A stretch of DNA of 6,566 nt from Syntrophales bacterium (GTDB taxonomy: Bacteria; Desulfobacterota; Syntrophia; Syntrophales; UBA2210), in contig JAQUQY010000070.1 in assembly GCA_028715865.1 (NCBI GenBank), positions 758-7,323 on the forward strand. The letters are read 5' to 3'. The position numbers and the translations under genes were made by a program. The notes under the pieces were generated by a model that worked only from the letters and a program-made list of their open reading frames with translations, was not told where the DNA came from and made no database searches. Below, in pieces: positions 1 to 4,956 of this stretch (position 1 is the stretch's first letter; each line of letters starts with the position of its first letter).

Positions 1-1397
1 CGGGCGGTCAGGGGCGAGATTACCTGCCTGACCGGAGTGGGATGAAGTTCCCTGACAACCTCTCCTTCACTGTCCACCAGGGCCTTGACCACATAGGGCT
101 TCATGAGAATGCCGTCGTTTGCTATGGCGGACATGGCGGCTACAAGCTGTATTCCCGTGACAGACAATCCCTGGCCGAAGGATATGGTGGCAAAATCTAT
201 TGCTCTCCATTCGCCGGGGCCGCGTATTATGCCCTCCACCTCGCCTGGAAGGTCTATGCCCGTTCTGGCTCCGAAACCGAATGCTCCCATGTACCTGTGA
301 AGATTGTCTTTCCCCAGCTTTTCGGCTATTTTAACCGTACCTATGTTGCTGGAGTATTTTATAATTTCGCCGGGGCTCAGCATCCCGTGTTTTTTACGCT
401 GCGCTTCGCGGACTGTCCGCCCTCCGATGGCATAGGAGCCGTCTTCACAATATATGGAGTCCTTTTCCGACAGAACCCCCTCTTCAATAGCGGCAGCCAT
501 CACAAAGGGTTTGAAGATGGAACCGGGTTCGAAGGTGTCTGTTACGGCACGGTTCCTGCGGGCATCGGCGATGTAACTCCCGAAATTATTGAGATTATAT
601 GATGGAGTATTGGCCAGAGCAAGGATTTCGCCGGTTCGCGAGTCCATTACGATTGCCATGCCGCTTTTGGCGCCGGTCTGCAGGGCCGCTTCCTTGAGAT
701 GAAGTTCCGTGATGTATTGTATCTTGCTGTCGATGGTCAGAACGAGATCGGCGCTATTGTCTTTATGGACAGCCATGCCGTTCACGTCTTCCCTGTATAT
801 GCTGTTGCCCTTCGCGTCACGTCCCCAGATCAATCTCCGGGGAACGCTTTTCAGAACACGGTCATACTGAAGTTCAAGACCTTCCAGACCCGTGGAATCG
901 AGGCCGGCGAATCCAAGCAAATGACAGGCTAGTTCGCGGTGCGGGTAGAACCGCTGCGGTTCCTGTATGGCATAGACTCCCTCGATGCCAAGTTCCTGAA
1001 CCTTTTGTTTCTGGTCCGGCGAAACTCTTCTCGCCAGCCAGGAAAAGTTTCCTTCCCTGGAAAGCAATGCCCGAAGTCTGCCCCTGTCCAGATCGAGAAC
1101 CCTTGACAACCGGGCGGCGGCATTTTCAGAATCTCTGACTCTCGAGGGATCAGCATAGATTGAATCAACGCGGATTGAAACGGCAAGCTTCTGTCCGTTC
1201 CTGTCCAGGATCATTTTTCTCTCCGGATGGAGAACCAGGTTCCTGGTATGCTGCCTTTGGGCCATGTTTTTAAGGGCTTCTCCCGAGATGACCTGCAGAT
1301 GAAGGGCTCTGGACAGGAGACCGACAAAGAGCACCATGAAGATCACCGACAGGACGACAACCCTGAATCGAAGCCATTTGCGCGTCTTTTTAGTCAT
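1..1397 (-). CDS. ftsI: FtsI/PBP3-type peptidoglycan transpeptidase (partial, C-terminus cut by window edge)
   Basis: This is a class B penicillin-binding protein that cross-links septal peptidoglycan in the periplasm. I translated 465 codons from the ATG at 1395-1397, which is preceded by GAGGG four bases upstream, with no stop before the edge. Visible parts are a basic cytoplasmic tail (residues 1-12), one membrane anchor (about 13-33), and a pedestal/dimerisation region starting at ILDRNG (63-68). The transpeptidase domain starts near residue 215. It carries the SxxK motif as EPGSIFKPF, with the predicted acyl-ester serine S293 and K296, and the SxN motif as YSSN (S349, N351). The third motif, KTG, is not reached, because translation stops at ISPLTA, typically a few dozen residues before it. 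A PASTA tail therefore cannot be judged. The position directly after ftsL supports FtsI over the closely related SpoVD or an elongation PBP2. The gene is the fourth of the dcw operon, 44 bases after ftsL. Confidence 0.93.
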   Translation of the reverse strand, partial: MTKKTRKWLRFRVVVLSVIFMVLFVGLLSRALHLQVISGEALKNMAQRQHTRNLVLHPERKMILDRNGQKLAVSIRVDSIYADPSRVRDSENAAARLSRVLDLDRGRLRALLSREGNFSWLARRVSPDQKQKVQELGIEGVYAIQEPQRFYPHRELACHLLGFAGLDSTGLEGLELQYDRVLKSVPRRLIWGRDAKGNSIYREDVNGMAVHKDNSADLVLTIDSKIQYITELHLKEAALQTGAKSGMAIVMDSRTGEILALANTPSYNLNNFGSYIADARRNRAVTDTFEPGSIFKPFVMAAAIEEGVLSEKDSIYCEDGSYAIGGRTVREAQRKKHGMLSPGEIIKYSSNIGTVKIAEKLGKDNLHRYMGAFGFGARTGIDLPGEVEGIIRGPGEWRAIDFATISFGQGLSVTGIQLVAAMSAIANDGILMKPYVVKALVDSEGEVVRELHPTPVRQVISPLTA

Positions 1398-1441
1398 GAA
1401 ACCCTCGAATGCAAATATTGGAGCCGCATTAAATAATGCCT

Positions 1442-1738
1442 TCAGTCATCGAGCAGCAAAACCTGGCTGCTAACGGGATAACTCATTCTCAGCTTTTCTT
1501 TAGCCAAAGTCTCTATACGCCGTGGCGACTCCAGCGTCTCTATTTCTATTTTCAACTGCCTGGCCTCCTCCAGCAGGTTCTCCTGTGTTCGCATTTCCCT
1601 GGCGATTTCATAATTTAACTTTGTTATGTTCACCTGGAACCACACATAGCCCAGGGTGGCGAACATTAGCATCATGAGGCCGAATACGATGTGGGAAGCC
1701 CTGAGCTTCCTTTCCTGCCTCTCCGGCACTCCCGCCAT
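1442..1738 (-). CDS. ftsL: Cell division protein FtsL
   Basis: This is a small bitopic division protein of 98 residues. In known systems FtsL forms a complex with FtsB/DivIC and FtsQ and activates the FtsW-FtsI synthase at the septum. The sequence shows a short basic cytoplasmic tail (residues 1-15) and one hydrophobic membrane segment (about 16-35). A heptad-like coiled coil rich in E, L, R and I follows (about 37-72). The tail contains SPRRIETLAKEKLRM (71-85), which matches the conserved SPxRIExxA region of FtsL/DivIC proteins. FtsL sequences diverge strongly, so the call rests on this architecture plus position between rsmH and the FtsI gene. The ATG at 1736-1738 is preceded by AAGG eight bases upstream, and only three bases separate it from the rsmH stop, suggesting translational coupling. 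Confidence 0.9.
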   Translation of the reverse strand: MAGVPERQERKLRASHIVFGLMMLMFATLGYVWFQVNITKLNYEIAREMRTQENLLEEARQLKIEIETLESPRRIETLAKEKLRMSYPVSSQVLLLDD

Positions 1739-1741
1739 GGC

Positions 1742-2680
1742 TCACACCTTCTCGGCGGTTCGCAGCCGCGCGCTCCGCGCCCTGGGGTTCTCTTCCGTTT
1801 CTGAAGAATCCGGCCTGAGGGGTCTTTTAGTAATTACCCTTATGACCCTCCTTTTCTCACAGGCGCATAGAGGAAAATGGGGAGGACACTGGCAGTCTTT
1901 TTCCCCTTCCCGAAAGAGCGTCTTCACGATTCTGTCTTCGAGCGAGTGAAATGAAATAATGCTGAACCTTCCCCCTGTTTTCAGCATATCGATGCCATCC
2001 CCCACCGCCGAACTAAGGCTTTCGAGTTCGCGGTTCACGGCAATTCTGAGGGCCTGGAAGGTTTTTGTGGCGGGATGGCGCCTGGACCGTCCGCCTCTCG
2101 ACCCGGGGACCCTGTTTATAATAGCGGCCAGTTCACCGGTAGAGGCAATGGGTGAATGCCGCCTTGCTTCTATGATGGCTCGTGCTATTCTTCCGGCTCG
2201 AGGCTCCTCGCCATATTCTCTTATTATCTCCCTCAGCCGATCTTCCGGACAGGTATTGACAAGATCATAGGCGCTTATCGCGTCCTGCCGGTTCATGCGC
2301 ATGTCAAGCGGTCCGTCGACATTAAAACTGAATCCCCTGGAAGCCGTTTCAAGCTGATGGGAAGAAACCCCCAGGTCCAGAAGTATTCCGTCGACAGCCT
2401 CCAGTGACAGCCGGGCAATTATTCCTTTAATCGAGGAAAAATCACCCTTCATCAAAAGCGCCCGTTCGCCAAAGGATTTCAGCACGCGACGGGATTCATC
2501 AAGGGCGTCGTCATCGCGGTCTATGCCGATCAGGATTCCATCGGGAGATGACCGCCTTAGAATTTCGAATGAATGCCCCCCACCTCCCAGGGTTCCGTCA
2601 ACATAAACGCCCCCAGGCCTTACCTTGAGGGAGTCTGCCGCCTCCTTCAGCATGACGGTTTTATGAAACCTCTCCCCCAT
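1742..2680 (-). CDS. rsmH: 16S rRNA (cytosine-1402-N4)-methyltransferase RsmH (MraW)
   Basis: RsmH uses S-adenosylmethionine to methylate N4 of C1402 in the decoding centre of 16S rRNA in the cytoplasm. The protein has 312 residues, the usual family length. It opens with the family start HKTVMLKEA (6-14). The SAM-binding loop VDGTLGGGGHS is at 27-37, and the acidic ribose-binding position D54 lies in IGIDRD. LLDLGVSSHQLE (100-111) leads into RGFSF..DGPLDMRM, a RsmH signature. TKTFQALRIAVNRE (205-218) and FSIISFHSLEDR (239-250) are also strongly conserved in the family. A cysteine cluster CQCPPHFPLCAC (263-274) near the C-terminus is common in RsmH proteins. The ATG is two bases after the mraZ stop; its Shine-Dalgarno sequence is weak (TTGGA), so translation may depend on coupling to mraZ. 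Confidence 0.98.
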   Translation of the reverse strand: MGERFHKTVMLKEAADSLKVRPGGVYVDGTLGGGGHSFEILRRSSPDGILIGIDRDDDALDESRRVLKSFGERALLMKGDFSSIKGIIARLSLEAVDGILLDLGVSSHQLETASRGFSFNVDGPLDMRMNRQDAISAYDLVNTCPEDRLREIIREYGEEPRAGRIARAIIEARRHSPIASTGELAAIINRVPGSRGGRSRRHPATKTFQALRIAVNRELESLSSAVGDGIDMLKTGGRFSIISFHSLEDRIVKTLFREGEKDCQCPPHFPLCACEKRRVIRVITKRPLRPDSSETEENPRARSARLRTAEKV

Positions 2681-2682
2681 GG

Positions 2683-3153
2683 CTATATTCCAAGGTCGGC
2701 TATGTATTCGCTGTACACCTCAACGTTTCTGCCGGTTTTCTCCAGGGAGGCTTCAAAGTTGTTCCTGTTCCATATTTCTATGCTTCTCCCCATGCCCGCC
2801 GTTACTATTTCCTTCTCGAGGCAGGCATCTTTTCTCAGTGAGGGCGGAATGAGGATTCTTCTCTGGGAATCAAGGGTGCAGTCTACGGCTCCGGACATAA
2901 AGAGACGCTGAAACTCTCGCACTTCCCTTCTGATGATGGATTGCCGGAACATTTTTTCTTCGAGGGAAGCCCATTCGGGAAAGGGGAAAACAAGCAGATA
3001 GCCGTCCCAACTCGTAATGACGAGTCTGCTGTCATAGTGTTCCTGGAAAATGTCGCAGAACTTCGCCGGGAAGATAATTCTCCCCTTCTCGTCAATATTG
3101 TGATAGTGTCGTCCCCGAAAAACTGACAGGGAACTCATCCCCTCCACATCCAT
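2683..3153 (-). CDS. mraZ: MraZ, transcriptional regulator of the dcw cluster
   Basis: MraZ is a DNA-binding protein of the SpoVT-AbrB fold that oligomerises into rings and, in E. coli, represses its own dcw promoter. The 156-residue protein has the two expected swapped-hairpin half-domains. The first contains FRGRHYHNIDEKGRI, with D21 and R25 of the DxxxR motif. The second contains DSQRRILIPPSLR, with D95 and R99 of the second DxxxR. The ATG at 3151-3153 was chosen because GGAGG lies seven bases upstream. An in-frame ATG at 3136-3138 (M6) is possible, but its GGAGGGG abuts the codon too closely. The conserved core starts at residue 11, so the first ten residues are a short extension. The gene heads the mraZ-rsmH-ftsL-ftsI operon, and its start codon lies inside its own probable operator. 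Confidence 0.97.
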   Translation of the reverse strand: MDVEGMSSLSVFRGRHYHNIDEKGRIIFPAKFCDIFQEHYDSRLVITSWDGYLLVFPFPEWASLEEKMFRQSIIRREVREFQRLFMSGAVDCTLDSQRRILIPPSLRKDACLEKEIVTAGMGRSIEIWNRNNFEASLEKTGRNVEVYSEYIADLGI

Positions 3154-3170
3154 CCACTTTCCTCCACTTA
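3141..3170 (-). promoter_or_regulatory. Probable MraZ operator: three tandem 10-base GTGGA repeats
   Basis: Read on the minus strand, three adjacent 10-base units follow each other without gaps: TAAGTGGAGG (3170-3161), AAAGTGGATG (3160-3151) and GATGTGGAGG (3150-3141). All share A at position 2, GTGGA at positions 4-8 and G at position 10. MraZ from E. coli is known to bind direct repeats with a 10-base period (TGGG-containing) between the dcw -10 box and mraZ, and Mycoplasma MraZ binds AAAGTG-type repeats. The match in period, core and position makes this a strong operator candidate. The Shine-Dalgarno GGAGG lies in unit 1 and the mraZ ATG ends unit 2. No binding data exist here, so the function is inferred. 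Confidence 0.78.
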
Positions 3171-3176
3171 ATTCGG

Positions 3177-3205
3177 AATATAGAGGGGGCTTTTTGCTTT
3201 GTCAA
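3177..3205 (-). promoter_or_regulatory. Sigma70-type promoter of the dcw operon
   Basis: On the minus strand TTGACA (3205-3200) is followed after exactly 17 bases by TATATT (3182-3177). The -35 box is a perfect match to the sigma70 consensus and the -10 box has one mismatch. Transcription would start near 3170, giving a leader of about 17 bases before the mraZ ATG. The start site would sit on the first base of the operator repeats, a natural place for MraZ to block initiation. Confidence 0.85.
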
Positions 3206-3212
3206 GCAAAAA
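3191..3212. repeat. AT-rich inverted repeat straddling the dcw -35 box
   Basis: TTTTTGCTT (3191-3199) and its exact complement AAGCAAAAA (3204-3212) flank a four-base centre, TGTC. The dyad starts three bases after the mltG stop codon and covers the -35 hexamer. As RNA it would form a weak nine-pair hairpin that is not followed by a T-run on the minus strand, so it is a poor intrinsic terminator for mltG. It could be an operator dyad or chance symmetry in an AT-rich promoter. Confidence 0.45.
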
Positions 3213-3214
3213 AG

Positions 3215-4222
3215 TTATTTTTGTCTTTTAATTTGATATTTTATAACGGCTTTATTGTGGTCGGACAGATTTGACGAAAAATGATGGGTCCCATCATTTC
3301 TGGACACGAAATAAAGATAGTTCACATCGGCCGGTTCAAGGGCGGCCTTAATGGAAGAAAGGCCCGGATTGCAGATAGGCCCCGGAGGAAGCCCCCGGAT
3401 CCGGTAGGTGTTATAGGGCGTATACCTTTCCAGGTCCCTTTTCCTGATTCTTCCCTCGAATTCATCCAAACCGTAAGTTACCGTGGGATCACTCTGCAGC
3501 CTCATGCCCCGCTTAAGGCGGTTGTGAAAGACTGATGAAATCAAAGGCTTCTCCTCTTCAGTGGCCGATTCCTTTTCGATTATTGAAGCCAGTGTCAGGA
3601 TTTCTTTAAGGGTGAACCCCATCAGCTGTGCTTTATCAGCCATGTCCGCGGGAACGGCCTCCCGGAAACTCCTTACCATAAAACGGATTATTGCTTCCTC
3701 ATTCTTGGAACGGGTCAAAGCATAGGTGTCCGGAAAGAGGTATCCTTCGGCGCTTGCAGCGTCAATACCCATCGACGACAACAGACTGACGTCATGAACA
3801 CGCTCCAGAAAAACTTCAGCATCGGCAAGCCCATGAGCGGCGAGACGCTCCGCAACCTGGTATATCGTAAACCCTTCGGGGACAGTTATGAAGTGCACCA
3901 CAACGTCTCCCCTTCTAAGACGTTCTATGACTGTCGACGGCGACTCCCCCCCCTTTATCTCATACTCGCCGGCCTTCAACGTATTGTGCGCGCCCTTGAG
4001 CCTGGCAACAATGTAAAAGGCCTTTTTGCTCCTGAGCAGGCCTTCCTCTTCCAGCATTGCCGCAATATTGTAAAATGGCGCTCCCCTGGGGATTGTAATA
4101 ATAACGCTTTGTATTTCGGTGTTGAGGGGTCCCTGGGCGTAACGGTACAGAAAACCGCCTGCCGTTAATGCCGACAGCAGGACCAGCGCCGCCGCGAAGA
4201 CAAAAATTTTATGAACCTTCAT
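3215..4222 (-). CDS. mltG: Endolytic murein transglycosylase MltG (YceG family)
   Basis: MltG is an inner-membrane endolytic transglycosylase that cleaves nascent glycan strands and is thought to set their length. From the ATG at 4220-4222 the protein has 335 residues, close to the E. coli length of about 340. This start gives a clean N-terminus, MKVHK followed by a membrane segment (about 6-27), and has AGGA seven bases upstream. A longer reading frame to 4297 only adds a hydrophilic stretch inside ruvX. The periplasmic part has a LysM-like region (about 40-105), YLFPDTY (161-167), and the catalytic motif ASIIEKES (212-219) with the likely acid E216. These are followed by RGMRLQSDPTVTYG (238-251), YNTYRIRGLPPGPICNPG (270-287) and HHFSSNLSDHN (313-323), all typical of the family. 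It overlaps the end of ruvX by 14 bases. Confidence 0.96.
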   Translation of the reverse strand: MKVHKIFVFAAALVLLSALTAGGFLYRYAQGPLNTEIQSVIITIPRGAPFYNIAAMLEEEGLLRSKKAFYIVARLKGAHNTLKAGEYEIKGGESPSTVIERLRRGDVVVHFITVPEGFTIYQVAERLAAHGLADAEVFLERVHDVSLLSSMGIDAASAEGYLFPDTYALTRSKNEEAIIRFMVRSFREAVPADMADKAQLMGFTLKEILTLASIIEKESATEEEKPLISSVFHNRLKRGMRLQSDPTVTYGLDEFEGRIRKRDLERYTPYNTYRIRGLPPGPICNPGLSSIKAALEPADVNYLYFVSRNDGTHHFSSNLSDHNKAVIKYQIKRQK

Positions 4223-4652
4223 GTAATGATCCTGGCGCGGATGATTTCGCCGAATCCAGGTATCCCTGGAGGATAAGAGAGGCCGCCACACTATCAATAA
4301 TTTTCTTTCTTTTTTTGCGGCTCACGTCAGCCTCTATGAGGAGCGTCTCCGCTTCCTTAGTGGAAAAAGCCTCATCCCAGGTCACCACGGAACAACTGCA
4401 GCGTTCGGCGAGCCGCGTGGCGAAACGCTTTACCCTTTCGCATTCCACGCCTTCCGTTCCGTCCGTCCTGACGGGATATCCTATAACTATTGAGGATACC
4501 GCCCTTTCCTCCGCTATGCGGGCAATCCTTTCCATATCAGAAGCCAGGGTTTTCCTTTCGAGCGTGCAAAGCGCCTGGGCCGTGATTCCAAGCTCATCAC
4601 TCACTGCCACCCCGATGCGACGGGTTCCGTAATCAAGACCAAGTATCCGCAT
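4209..4652 (-). CDS. ruvX: RuvX/YqgF family nuclease (putative pre-16S rRNA nuclease)
   Basis: The RNase H-fold YqgF family is annotated as a putative Holliday junction resolvase and is linked in E. coli to 5'-end maturation of 16S rRNA. The 147-residue product, of typical length, begins MRILGLDYGTRRIGVAVSD with the first catalytic acid D7. It continues with IGYPVRTDGTEG (58-69), VTWDEAFSTKEAE (90-102) and KKIIDSVAASLILQGYLD (116-133), where D120 is the likely last active-site acid. I chose the ATG at 4650-4652 because TAAGGA ends five bases before it and the conserved MRILGLDYG starts there. A GTG at 4668-4670 would add six residues and lacks a comparable ribosome site. It appears to be the first gene of a ruvX-mltG pair and overlaps mltG by 14 bases. 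Confidence 0.95.
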   Translation of the reverse strand: MRILGLDYGTRRIGVAVSDELGITAQALCTLERKTLASDMERIARIAEERAVSSIVIGYPVRTDGTEGVECERVKRFATRLAERCSCSVVTWDEAFSTKEAETLLIEADVSRKKRKKIIDSVAASLILQGYLDSAKSSAPGSLHEGS

Positions 4653-4956
4653 GGCAATCCTTACTATCACAGGGACGCTCTTTTTACAAAACTTTCACGT
4701 CGACAACGGATGCGCAACGACGCCCGGGGAAAGCCTTTGAGTTTTGATATTGTACAAAAGACCATATTCTGGTAGCGTTTCCTATCCTTCGGCCCGGGCG
4801 GCGGTTTATCGAAGCCCGGGAATTGAAGGGGTCTCCAGATTCGATCAAGGCACGCAACACGACATCTATGTGCAAGGTTTTCAAAGGGGCACGGCTGCCC
4901 GCCTGGGTAAGAAAAGAGCTTTTAAACCCGAACATTGATAAAGGGCTCTGTCAAAA
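4653..4956. other. Divergent intergenic region between ruvX and selB, no convincing gene
   Basis: These 304 bases separate the divergent ruvX and selB starts. Small open frames exist on both strands (4684-4935 minus, from 4744 plus), but neither has a Shine-Dalgarno sequence or a recognisable protein, and they overlap each other. No tRNA cloverleaf was found, including no tRNA-Sec. Promoter signals are weak: TTGATA (4744-4749) with TATTCT (4765-4770) at a 15-base spacing could serve selB, and TACAAT on the minus strand (4754-4749) could be a -10 box for ruvX, but it lacks a good -35 box. The 8-base palindrome TTGTACAA is at 4750-4757, and the GC-rich hairpin at 4786-4829 is listed separately. 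Confidence 0.6.
4786..4829. repeat. GC-rich inverted repeat (two-part stem) in the ruvX-selB gap
   Basis: CCTTC (4786-4790) pairs with GAAGG (4825-4829). Inside these, CCCGGGC (4793-4799) pairs with GCCCGGG (4814-4820) around a 14-base loop, with a small asymmetric internal loop between the two stems. No T-run follows on either strand, so it is not a standard intrinsic terminator. It could be a structured leader for selB, a protein site or chance; a further CCCGGG lies at 4723-4728. Confidence 0.4.

Noticed and set aside
42..602. 186-residue open frame on the plus strand
   Set aside because: It is fully antisense to the transpeptidase domain of ftsI, whose motifs (SxxK, SxN) are intact. The plus-strand translation shows no recognisable family.
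1426..1439. Small hairpin GCATT-AAAT-AATGC just after ftsL
   Set aside because: Only five AT-rich pairs and no T-run, so it is unlikely to terminate transcription; ftsI continues in the operon.
1858..1893. Cysteine cluster near the RsmH C-terminus as a novel metal site
   Set aside because: CxCPPxFPxCxC-like clusters recur in RsmH proteins, so it is a family trait.
4223..4297. Longer mltG start adding 25 residues
   Set aside because: The extension is hydrophilic, lies within ruvX coding sequence, and would put non-membrane residues before the signal anchor; the ATG at 4222 has a good ribosome site.
4830..4860. Possible tRNA T-arm from the GATTCGATC string
   Set aside because: The flanking bases do not pair as a T-stem and no acceptor or anticodon arms could be built around it on either strand.
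4684..4935. 83-residue open frame on the minus strand in the ruvX-selB gap, and a 64-residue frame from 4744 on the plus strand
   Set aside because: Neither has a Shine-Dalgarno sequence, the plus one starts at TTG, both products are low in recognisable pattern, and they overlap each other across the hairpin.
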